Shown here: positions 36,150 through 43,707 of the stretch, piece by piece
Layout: every line of letters starts with the position of its first letter
How positions within the stretch are numbered: position 1 is the stretch's first letter
NCBI GenBank assembly: GCA_044371755.1
Contig: JBILSZ010000002.1
Location: 28,558-92,557, forward strand
Source: JAIXWP01 sp044371755
GTDB lineage: Bacteria > Bacteroidota > Bacteroidia > Flavobacteriales_D > Sanyastnellaceae
DNA: 64,000 nucleotides
Direction of reading: 5' to 3'
Translations under genes and position numbers: made by a program
Notes under the pieces: model-generated
Databases searched by the model: none
Seen by the model: only the letters and a program-made list of their open reading frames with translations
Told to the model about the DNA's origin: nothing

Positions 36150-36157
36150 CTAAAATA
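36150..36157 (-). promoter_or_regulatory. Candidate -7 element of the AlkD-like gene (TATTTTAG)
   Basis: TATTTTAG then CAAA then ATG: the box ends 4 nt before the start, the same geometry as at dapF and at 6616. Confidence 0.35.
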
Positions 36158-36224
36158 ACCCTTCCCCCACATCGTTTTGTTGATAATAGAAAATGATATG
36201 AAGTGAGGAGTGTTGGTGAAAATC

Positions 36225-36232
36225 TACTTTTG
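36225..36232 (+). promoter_or_regulatory. Candidate -7 element of ftsK (TACTTTTG)
   Basis: TACTTTTG matches TAnnTTTG and ends 47 nt before the GTG start of ftsK. No TTTG -33 element was seen at 19-nt spacing. Confidence 0.4.
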
Positions 36233-36279
36233 TTCGTGGAAAAAAGTGAGCAATAGCAAATTAAGAAGATAACCAAGGC

Positions 36280-39132
36280 GTGGCAGAGAAGTCAAAAAAA
36301 AATAGTTCATCAAACAGCAGTCTAAAATCGTTTCTGCAAGATCCCCGTGTAAAAAAAATCGGTGGTTTTTTACTCTTATCATTTTCAATATATCTCTTCT
36401 TAGCTTGTCTTTCATATGTATTCACTGGAGGTCACGATCAGCACTTGATTCGCGGCACATCCAAGGTTGAGTCTTTTTCAGATCAAGAACCTTATCGCAA
36501 CTGGATGGGTAAGGCAGGCGCACATTTGGCGCATTTTTTCATGTTCAAATACTTAGGTGTGGGTTCATTTTTCATCGCATTCATGTGTTTTTTATACGGG
36601 GTGAAAATTGCGTTTCAAAAGTCTTTATTACCGCTCTTCAAAAGCTTAAGATTATCCATTCTTGGGGCGCTATACTTCCCGCTTTTAATAGGTTTCTTTT
36701 TTCATAATCGTGTAGATGGTTTTGATAGAAAAATTGAAATCACATGCAACGATCGCTTTGTTGGAGGTTACGGACATTTTGCTACAGAGTATATCACTTT
36801 TAACCTCGGCTGGTGGGGCACTTTGATGTTACTTTTGGTGGTAGCCCTTGCCTACATGATTTTTAATCATAATCATAAAGTGGAAGCTGCATTCAGCCGA
36901 ATCGGGGAATGGATGAAAAGAGAACCGGAACAAGAACAGGAACAAGGAACAGGGGAACAGGGAACAGGGGAACAAGGAACAGGGGAACAGGGAACAGAGG
37001 AACAGGGAACAGGGGAACAAGGAACAGGGGAACAAGGAACAAGGGAACAAGAACGAGAACGAGAACGAGAACAAGATCAGGGAACAAAGGAACAGGGGAA
37101 CAATAGCCTGCCCATTCATGGGCTGGCGGAGGGTCAGGAACAAGAACGAGAACAAGAACAAGATTCGGAATTCGGAATTTCGAATGCTGAATCGCAAACT
37201 GAGAATTCTAATGCTGTTCCTACCTATCGCACCATTAGCAATAGCTTCCGAGAAGACCGTCCTGCGCCGATTACAGTAAATATAACACCAGATGAAGAAG
37301 ACTCTGACGAACTTGCGCCCGAGCCCTACCTCATCTCCCGCCCCATTCCCCCTACTCCTACTCCTTCTCCTACTCCTACTCCTTCTCCTACTCCTACTCC
37401 CTCTTCTCCCGACCCTATTTCGATAAAATTCGAATTCCCGGAGCCCACTGTTTCTGAAACAGAACCTAACGAACCAGAATTCGATGATTTTATCCCAGAA
37501 GCAATAAATGAAAGTGCTCCCGTAATCAAACTAGCGGGTATGGAAGTGGAAGCACCAAAAGAAGAGGACATACTCAGCGAAGAGGATTTGGAAAGTAAGC
37601 TCAAAGAGTTCGGCCCATACGATCCCAAATTAGACCTCAGTCGCTATGAGTTGCCGCCCATCGATTTATTGAAGCCACACGGTTCGGGTGTACCCCAAAT
37701 CAATAAAGAAGAGCTCGAGGCGAATAAAAATAAAATTGTCGAAACGCTCAATCACTATAAGATTGAAATTGATAAAATCAAAGCCACCATTGGGCCAACG
37801 GTGACGCTCTATGAAATTGTACCAGCCCCTGGGGTTCGCATTTCCAAAATTAAAAATTTGGAAGACGATATTGCCCTTAGCCTTGCAGCGCTCGGTATTC
37901 GTATCATCGCGCCCATACCAGGGAAAGGCACAATAGGTATTGAAGTGCCCAACTCGAGACCTGATGTGGTGTCCATGCAATCGCTCATCAAAAGCGATAA
38001 ATTCCAAAACTCTGATATGGACCTGCCAGTAGTTTTGGGTAAAACTATTTCGAACGAAAATTTCGTAGCCGACCTAGCCAAAATGCCGCACTTACTGATG
38101 GCCGGTGCCACGGGACAAGGTAAGTCCGTGGGTCTCAACGCGATTCTTGTTTCTCTTTTATACAAAAAACACCCCTCGCAAATCAAGTTTGTGTTGGTGG
38201 ATCCGAAAAAAGTGGAATTGACGTTATTCAATAAAATCGAACGTCACTTTTTAGCCAAACTTCCAGATTCTGAAGAGGCCATCATTACCGATACGAGCAA
38301 AGTAGTGCGCACTTTGAATTCCCTTTGTATAGAAATGGATGACCGCTATGAGTTACTGAAAATAGCTCAGTGCCGGAATATCAAGGAGTACAATGCAAAG
38401 TTCATCGCTCGCCGCTTAAATCCCGAAAACGGTCATCGATACCTTCCTTACATCGTGCTGGTGGTGGATGAATTCGCTGATCTTATCATGACCGCTGGAC
38501 GAGAAGTAGAAACGCCCATTGCCCGTTTGGCACAACTTGCTCGAGCCATCGGTATTCACTTGATCATTGCAACCCAGCGCCCTTCGGTAAATATTATTAC
38601 AGGTACCATTAAAGCCAACTTCCCAGCGCGTATAGCATTTCGTGTGACGAGTAAAATAGATTCGCGTACGATTCTCGATGCTGGAGGAGCAGATCAATTA
38701 ATTGGTCGCGGTGATATGCTTTTTTCAACTGGCAATGATTTGATTCGTATCCAATGCGGATTTGTTGACACGCCCGAAGTAGAGGAAATTACTGAATTCA
38801 TAGGCGCTCAACAGGCTTACCCCAGCGCTTTCTTGTTGCCTGAAGTCCCCGACGAAAACAGCGGTGGTGAAGCTATGTCCTTTTCAGAAGAAGACCGTGA
38901 CTCACTCTTTGAGGAGGCTGCCCGAGTGGTGGTTACTACACAACAAGGTTCAGCATCCATGCTTCAGCGAAAATTAAAACTAGGCTACAATCGCGCGGGA
39001 AGACTTGTTGATCAACTCGAAGCTGCGGGTATCATTGGCCCGTTTGAAGGCAGCAAGGCCCGAAAAGTGCTCATTAGTGATGAGATTAGCCTTGAGCAAT
39101 TTCTCAAAAACATGAACAACCCTGGGTATTAA
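36280..39132 (+). CDS. ftsK: DNA translocase FtsK
   Basis: The 950-residue septal DNA pump starts at GTG (36280). It has a four-TM N-terminus to about residue 200, then an unusual linker (residues 205-400), an alpha/beta motor with Walker A GATGQGKSVGLN near 608-616 and Walker B IVLVVDEFADLIM near 724, and a C-terminal gamma domain (residues about 880-945: SMLQRKLKLGYNRAGRLVDQLEAAGI) that reads KOPS-like sites. The linker holds a 7-copy 15-bp repeat, a 3-copy 18-bp Pro repeat and a GAATTC-like repeat; such linkers are naturally variable. It pairs with lolA, the usual order in Bacteroidota. Confidence 0.97.
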   Translation: MAEKSKKNSSSNSSLKSFLQDPRVKKIGGFLLLSFSIYLFLACLSYVFTGGHDQHLIRGTSKVESFSDQEPYRNWMGKAGAHLAHFFMFKYLGVGSFFIAFMCFLYGVKIAFQKSLLPLFKSLRLSILGALYFPLLIGFFFHNRVDGFDRKIEITCNDRFVGGYGHFATEYITFNLGWWGTLMLLLVVALAYMIFNHNHKVEAAFSRIGEWMKREPEQEQEQGTGEQGTGEQGTGEQGTEEQGTGEQGTGEQGTREQEREREREQDQGTKEQGNNSLPIHGLAEGQEQEREQEQDSEFGISNAESQTENSNAVPTYRTISNSFREDRPAPITVNITPDEEDSDELAPEPYLISRPIPPTPTPSPTPTPSPTPTPSSPDPISIKFEFPEPTVSETEPNEPEFDDFIPEAINESAPVIKLAGMEVEAPKEEDILSEEDLESKLKEFGPYDPKLDLSRYELPPIDLLKPHGSGVPQINKEELEANKNKIVETLNHYKIEIDKIKATIGPTVTLYEIVPAPGVRISKIKNLEDDIALSLAALGIRIIAPIPGKGTIGIEVPNSRPDVVSMQSLIKSDKFQNSDMDLPVVLGKTISNENFVADLAKMPHLLMAGATGQGKSVGLNAILVSLLYKKHPSQIKFVLVDPKKVELTLFNKIERHFLAKLPDSEEAIITDTSKVVRTLNSLCIEMDDRYELLKIAQCRNIKEYNAKFIARRLNPENGHRYLPYIVLVVDEFADLIMTAGREVETPIARLAQLARAIGIHLIIATQRPSVNIITGTIKANFPARIAFRVTSKIDSRTILDAGGADQLIGRGDMLFSTGNDLIRIQCGFVDTPEVEEITEFIGAQQAYPSAFLLPEVPDENSGGEAMSFSEEDRDSLFEEAARVVVTTQQGSASMLQRKLKLGYNRAGRLVDQLEAAGIIGPFEGSKARKVLISDEISLEQFLKNMNNPGY
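36946..37050 (+). repeat. 15-bp minisatellite (7 units) within the ftsK linker
   Basis: Seven in-frame 15-bp units of GGAACAGGGGAACAG type encode GTGEQ, with substituted forms GTEEQ and GTREQ. Further degenerate GAACAGG/GAACGAG sequence follows to about 37105. The unit length is a multiple of three, so copy-number change would keep the frame. Confidence 0.95.
37162..37195 (+). repeat. Degenerate GAATTC-type repeat in the ftsK linker
   Basis: The sequence is built of GGAATTCGGAATT- and GAATGCTGAAT-like units and is translated as DSEFGISNAES. It resembles the repeat at 39880-39919 that gives the HemF tail (NSEFGIRNSEF). Confidence 0.65.
37351..37404 (+). repeat. 18-bp Pro/Thr repeat (3 units) within the ftsK linker
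   Basis: Three in-frame copies of CCTACTCCTACTCCTTCT (the last with one change) encode PTPTPS. Confidence 0.95.
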
Positions 39133-39160
39133 TTCTCAAGGTTCTTTCGTCCGAAACATA

Positions 39161-39168
39161 TAACTTTG
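39161..39168 (+). promoter_or_regulatory. -7 element of lolA (TAACTTTG)
   Basis: This exact TAnnTTTG match ends 60 nt before the lolA ATG, in the 96-nt gap after ftsK. No clear TTTG at 19-nt spacing upstream. Confidence 0.5.
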
Positions 39169-39228
39169 CACCCCTAATCTGTTTTTGGAACAGTTATTGA
39201 AATTCCCCGCATCAAGAATTTTTACAAA

Positions 39229-39879
39229 ATGAAAAAGTTGACCTTTATAATCAGTGCAGCCATTATCCTATTGAGCAATATTGCATCTGCACAAACTTCA
39301 AAAGAAATCCTCGATAAGCTTTCTACGAAAGCAAAAGGCTGGAAATCTATCTCCGCTGATTTCACCTCTACTCTCAAAGACCAAAAAGCCAATGTGAATC
39401 AAAAGCAAGAGGGTAACATCAAAATCAAAGGAAATAAATATCACTTAAACCTTTCTCAATACACTGTAATATCAGATGGTACTACCGTATGGAGTTATGA
39501 TAAAAAAAGCAATTCTTGCACCATCGATAATTTAGAAGACATCAAAGACGGAGCATTTGATCCATCTGAAATGTTTACTATTTGGGAAAAAGATTTCAAA
39601 CATGAAATGAAAAACACCAACGCCACTGTTGATGGCGAAGCATGTTATGAAATCCACTTATATCCCAATCAGCCAAAAAATAAGCCTTACCATACGATTG
39701 TGATGTACATCACGAAATCTAAGATGGAAGCAAATAAAATTGTGGTTAAAACCCGCGAGAATGCTGAGATTTCTTATAAGGTGAAGAACTTCAAGACGAA
39801 CTCTGAATTTCCTGACACAGATTTCAAATTCAACAAAGCGTCATATCCAGGCGTGGATGTGGTGGATAATAGAATTTAA
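39229..39879 (+). CDS. lolA: LolA-like outer-membrane lipoprotein carrier
   Basis: The 216-residue periplasmic protein has a signal peptide (MKKLTFIISAAIILLSNIASAQ) and the LolA fold: KGWKSISADFTSTLKDQKA, EGNIKIKGNKYHLNL, DGTTVWSYDKKSNSCTI, DTDFKFNKASYPGVDVVDNR. It carries lipoproteins from the inner to the outer membrane. It follows ftsK in the Bacteroidota order. Its stop shares TTAA with the convergent hemF stop, and a GAATTC-type repeat begins immediately after. Confidence 0.92.
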   Translation: MKKLTFIISAAIILLSNIASAQTSKEILDKLSTKAKGWKSISADFTSTLKDQKANVNQKQEGNIKIKGNKYHLNLSQYTVISDGTTVWSYDKKSNSCTIDNLEDIKDGAFDPSEMFTIWEKDFKHEMKNTNATVDGEACYEIHLYPNQPKNKPYHTIVMYITKSKMEANKIVVKTRENAEISYKVKNFKTNSEFPDTDFKFNKASYPGVDVVDNRI

Positions 39880-40808
39880 AATTCTGAATTCCGAATTCCG
39901 AATTCTGAATTCTGAATTACCCAATCTATGCCTTTGACTAATTTCTTGAGCGTTTCGTGCTCCGCTGTGCCTTCTTTGGGCTGGTGATTGTAAAGCCACG
40001 AAGCATGTTCGGGAAGGCTCATTAGAATGGATTCGATGCGCCCTCCTGTTTCAAGCCCGAATCGCGTGCCGCGGTCATAGATTAGGTTGAATTCAACGTA
40101 ACGCCCCCTACGTATCAATTGCCACTGTTTTTGTTGTTCAGTGTAGGAGGATGACTTATTCTCGTTTACTATAGGTCGATATGCCTTCAAAAAAGTATTA
40201 CCAACCGCTTGCATGAAATCAAAGAAGTATTCTTTAGAGTTCTTTTCATTTGGCACTAGGTAATCGTAAAATATCCCTCCGATTCCTCGTGTTTCATTGC
40301 GATGAGTGATGAAAAAATAATTATCTGCCCACTCTTTAAACTTATCATAGTACGAGGCATCAAATGCATCGCATGTTTCTTTCATACATTGATGAAAATA
40401 ATGAGCTTGTGCATCATTGACATAGATGGGAGTTAGATCAATTCCCCCACCGAACCAGCTATCTCCTTGATCCGTTTCGAAATAGCGCACATTCATATGT
40501 ACAATAGGCACCATCGGTGAAATTGGATGCATCACCAAAGAGACGCCAGTGGCAAAAAAACGCTTTGCAAGAGGATTCACTTTTGCGCTTAAAAAAGAAG
40601 GGAGGTCTCCTTCAACAGCACTGAAGTTGACGCCTCCCTTTTCAAATACATTACCATGAGAAATCACTCTACTAATACCGCCTCCACCTTGGTGGTGCGA
40701 CCAGTGATCTTCCGAAAATCTTCCCTTCCCATCTTCTTGTTCCAAGCCATCACAAATAGACTTTTGTAATGACTTTAAGTAAGAAGTAATCTCTTCTTTT
40801 GTGATCAT
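39876..40808 (-). CDS. hemF: Oxygen-dependent coproporphyrinogen III oxidase
   Basis: The 310-residue aerobic enzyme converts coproporphyrinogen III to protoporphyrinogen IX in heme synthesis. Motifs include GGGGISRVISHGNVFEKGGVNFS, HMNVRYFE, WFGGGIDLTPIY, RNETRGIGGIFYD, RRGRYVEFNLIYDRGTRFGL and SILMSLP. The family normally ends after a motif like KGIDWV; here 12 extra residues (NSEFGIRNSEF type) come from the repeat at 39880-39919, so the native stop was probably lost or moved. It is followed by the permease gene with a 2-nt gap. Confidence 0.95.
   Translation of the reverse strand: MITKEEITSYLKSLQKSICDGLEQEDGKGRFSEDHWSHHQGGGGISRVISHGNVFEKGGVNFSAVEGDLPSFLSAKVNPLAKRFFATGVSLVMHPISPMVPIVHMNVRYFETDQGDSWFGGGIDLTPIYVNDAQAHYFHQCMKETCDAFDASYYDKFKEWADNYFFITHRNETRGIGGIFYDYLVPNEKNSKEYFFDFMQAVGNTFLKAYRPIVNENKSSSYTEQQKQWQLIRRGRYVEFNLIYDRGTRFGLETGGRIESILMSLPEHASWLYNHQPKEGTAEHETLKKLVKGIDWVIQNSEFGIRNSEF
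39880..39919. repeat. GAATTC-type short repeat at the lolA/hemF junction
   Basis: About 40 bp of nearly palindromic repeats, ATTCTGAATTCCGAATTC and variants, lie inside the 3' end of hemF, immediately after the lolA stop. The sequence could form several hairpins and could act as a bidirectional end signal, but it has no T-run. Confidence 0.8.
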
Positions 40809-40810
40809 TA

Positions 40811-42385
40811 TTATTTTTGAAGCTTACTATTTTTCAAACCGTAGGCGAAGTAGATAATGATACCTGCTACCATCCAAAATCCTGCTACTTGAAGTGTATT
40901 CAAGTCCAAAGACACGATCATCAATCCGCAAACAAGGATACCCAAAATAGGCACGATGGGAACCAATGGTGTTCTGAAAGGACGCTCCAAATCTGGATTT
41001 GATTTTCTCAAGAGCAATACTGCCAAACAGACCAATACAAAAGCGAATAGGGTTCCGAACGAGGTAAGGTCTCCAGCTACACTGCCAGGAACGAACGCTG
41101 CGAAAGCACCTACAAATAGGAATAAAATCCAATTGGATTTGTAAGGAGTTCTAAATTTAGGATGAAGATCTGCAAAAGCTTTAGGTATCAATCCATCATT
41201 GGACATGCTGTAGAATACACGGCTTTGTCCCATCAACATTACTAAGATTACAGATGAAAATCCTGCGAGAATCGCAATGCTCACACCCGTACCCAGCCAT
41301 TCCCAGCCTGTCATATATGTATTTATCGCATATGCTACAGACGCTTCCTTACCTGCTGTTTGGAACTCCGTATAATTAGCTACACCCGTGAGAACATAAC
41401 TAAAGAGCACATAGAGCACAGTGCACACTGCGAGTGAACCGAGGATTCCGACTGGCATATCTTTCTTTGGATTTTTAGCCTCTTGAGCAGCAGTACTTAC
41501 AGCATCAAAACCGATGAATGCGAAGAATACGATGGCGGCCCCACCGAGCACTCCTCCCCAACCCCATTCAAAGAAGCCATCATGACCAGGAGTTCCTTCT
41601 GGAATCATATATGGAACGTGATTTTCTGGCTTGATATAGGCCCAACCTACAGCAATGAATACAAGTACAATTGCAACCTTAATAAATACAATAATACCAT
41701 TGACTATGGCTGACTCTTGAGTACCGCGAATCAAAAGCATAGTTAGTGCAAGAAGAATAATCAACGCTGGAGCATTGACGATACCGTCTTGTGCAGATAC
41801 AAGCGCAGCAAGATTTGCCGGGAGTTTTTCATATTGACTATCTGAAAGTATTAAAATTCCATCTTTTGCTCCTTTGAAATCTGGAAAAGCTGCGGTTATT
41901 GTAGCAAGAGCATCGCCGCTCACAGTGTAGAGTGTTTCAAATGGGGAATGGCACCATTCATAAGGAATAGCACCCCCTAGCAGATTATTCAAATATTCAC
42001 TCCAAGCGATGGATACCGTTGCAGCACCCAGTGCATATTCCATGATCAGCGCCCACCCTATAATCCAAGCGACCAACTCTCCCATGGTTACATAGGCGTA
42101 TGTATAAGCACTTCCGGCTATCGGAAACATGGAAGCAAACTCGGCATAACAGAGGCCGGCAAAAGCACAGCCAATTGCTGCTACCACAAAACTCAAAGTA
42201 ACAGCAGGTCCTGCAGCTTCAGCAGATGCAGCCGCAGTTCTTACAAATAGCCCAGCACCAATGATGGCACCAATACCCAAAAGCACAAGGTTTGTCGCGC
42301 CTAACGTTCTTTTCAATCCTCCTTTTTCACCCTCTGTTTCGTTGAGAAGAAGGTTCAATGGTTTTTTAATCCAAATATTACTCAT
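40811..42385 (-). CDS. APC-superfamily amino-acid permease (CAT-like)
   Basis: The 524-residue transporter has about 12 TM segments (14 are possible) and the APC hallmarks: LVLLGIGAIIGAGLFVRTA (TM1), CYAEFASMFPIAGSAYTYAYVTMGELVAWIIGWALIMEY and FFAFIGFDAVSTAAQEAKNP, typical of cationic-amino-acid permeases of the CAT group. It follows the permease order of Bacteroidota genomes rather than any pathway neighbours. Its substrate range is unknown. It is transcribed toward hemF, with a 2-nt gap between the genes. Confidence 0.9.
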   Translation of the reverse strand: MSNIWIKKPLNLLLNETEGEKGGLKRTLGATNLVLLGIGAIIGAGLFVRTAAASAEAAGPAVTLSFVVAAIGCAFAGLCYAEFASMFPIAGSAYTYAYVTMGELVAWIIGWALIMEYALGAATVSIAWSEYLNNLLGGAIPYEWCHSPFETLYTVSGDALATITAAFPDFKGAKDGILILSDSQYEKLPANLAALVSAQDGIVNAPALIILLALTMLLIRGTQESAIVNGIIVFIKVAIVLVFIAVGWAYIKPENHVPYMIPEGTPGHDGFFEWGWGGVLGGAAIVFFAFIGFDAVSTAAQEAKNPKKDMPVGILGSLAVCTVLYVLFSYVLTGVANYTEFQTAGKEASVAYAINTYMTGWEWLGTGVSIAILAGFSSVILVMLMGQSRVFYSMSNDGLIPKAFADLHPKFRTPYKSNWILFLFVGAFAAFVPGSVAGDLTSFGTLFAFVLVCLAVLLLRKSNPDLERPFRTPLVPIVPILGILVCGLMIVSLDLNTLQVAGFWMVAGIIIYFAYGLKNSKLQK

Positions 42386-42435
42386 AAGAATTGGTTAATG
42401 GTTTTATGAAGAGTGGCAATAATAATTCAAAATCC

Positions 42436-43707
42436 TTATTTCTTTTTAGATTTTGTTGGTTTCGATGGTGTCGCTGGCTCTTTTTGCTTTTTGGGCTCCG
42501 GAATTACTACGTTTAAACGAGCGCTGATCTGATTGATTGGCACTGCGAATCCTATTCCTTCGATTCCATAACCCACATATTTCGAACTGACTATTCCTAT
42601 TAGCTCTCCCTTTTCGTTGAGCATAGCTCCGCCACTATTGCCTGGATTCACCTTGGCATCCGTCTGTATATACCCAAAATCAGCAAAAGATCGTCGACCA
42701 CTAATGACACCCTTGAAAACCGATTGACCCAATAAAGTATCCGCCGGTGTACCCATTAAATAGACCGTGCTCCCAATTTCTTGTTCTTGGCCACTTGGTA
42801 GTAAGGCTGGTAGATTGGTTCGCTCGATTTTTAATAATGCCAAATCACAATCTGGATGCCTTCTTAATACCCGACCCTCCGACACTGAACCATCTTTGAA
42901 CTTCACTTTTACCGTTTCATTTTGTCCTACCACATGAAAGTTGGTCAAGATATAGCCATCACTCGAAATCACACAACCACTGCCATGTCCCTCTGGGGTA
43001 ATAATGGTTGGAACTGTATGAGAAAGAAAATCCCAGTCTAATAACGCTGAGCCTCCGGTAATAGAAACTTTTTCAAAACTAGAAATATCGGTGGCATCGA
43101 AATACTCGGATGACTTGATCAAACCCATTACTTTATCTTCAGAAAAAAATTGAGCGAGAATCTTATTTATCAACTTAGAAAAACCATTTTCCCAGTTAGA
43201 AGCATCCCTATTAGCGATAAGCTCTTCGATTGAAATATCCTCTTGAACTAAAGTCTTTCCATAATAAGAACTCAATTTCATATCAGCAAACATCTTTAAG
43301 TAAACGGCATTAACGCCACTTTTACTTTTAGGTCTTATGTAGCTAAATTCAAGACGATGAACACGCATGCTCATGTGCAATGAATTTTTATAGTCTGGAA
43401 ATATTCGTTCAGTGGTATCGATAAAATTATTTTCACTTAGCAGACCATAGAGATATCCCTCAAGGCCCGAGCTCGCTTCTATGATTTCATCGCTGTTCGA
43501 AGAAAGTTTGTTGTACAATCCTTTTTTTCGTTGAGCTTCCGTTTTGTAATAACTCTCTGTGATCTCACCTTCCTTTAGATCAAAATAGATATTTTCTGTG
43601 GTGATATATTTTTGACCTTCCTCTCTCCTTGGAAGTGATGTGTTACTTTGAGCGAACGAAAAAAACACGGCAAAAGTGAGTGTAGTGAGTGAAAGTATTT
43701 TTTTCAT
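42436..43707 (-). CDS. Exported S1C trypsin-like protease (third gene of a triplet)
   Basis: The 423-residue protein has a signal peptide (MKKILSLTTLTFAVFFSFAQ), a unique N-terminal domain of about 230 residues and a C-terminal HtrA-type trypsin fold with no PDZ domain. The catalytic triad appears intact: His in LTNFHVVG (about 258), Asp in DCDLALLKI (about 287), Ser in NPGNSGGAML (about 357). It is the last gene of a three-gene operon (overlapping the upstream gene by 1 nt) with the same N-domain/trypsin layout. The tail is basic and Lys/Pro-rich (KKQKEPATPSKPTKSKKK). The substrate is unknown; it may process or protect cell-envelope proteins. Confidence 0.9.
   Translation of the reverse strand: MKKILSLTTLTFAVFFSFAQSNTSLPRREEGQKYITTENIYFDLKEGEITESYYKTEAQRKKGLYNKLSSNSDEIIEASSGLEGYLYGLLSENNFIDTTERIFPDYKNSLHMSMRVHRLEFSYIRPKSKSGVNAVYLKMFADMKLSSYYGKTLVQEDISIEELIANRDASNWENGFSKLINKILAQFFSEDKVMGLIKSSEYFDATDISSFEKVSITGGSALLDWDFLSHTVPTIITPEGHGSGCVISSDGYILTNFHVVGQNETVKVKFKDGSVSEGRVLRRHPDCDLALLKIERTNLPALLPSGQEQEIGSTVYLMGTPADTLLGQSVFKGVISGRRSFADFGYIQTDAKVNPGNSGGAMLNEKGELIGIVSSKYVGYGIEGIGFAVPINQISARLNVVIPEPKKQKEPATPSKPTKSKKK

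Noticed and set aside
36946..37050. The 15-bp repeats as a CRISPR array
   Set aside because: There are no spacers, the units are contiguous and in frame, and no cas genes are present.
36829..37197. Reading frames on the minus strand through the ftsK linker
   Set aside because: They are Leu/Pro/Phe-rich translations of the repeat and lie within ftsK; no start context or similarity.
39880..39919. Terminator between lolA and hemF
   Set aside because: The sequence forms AT-rich repeats with no T-run and lies inside the hemF coding region.
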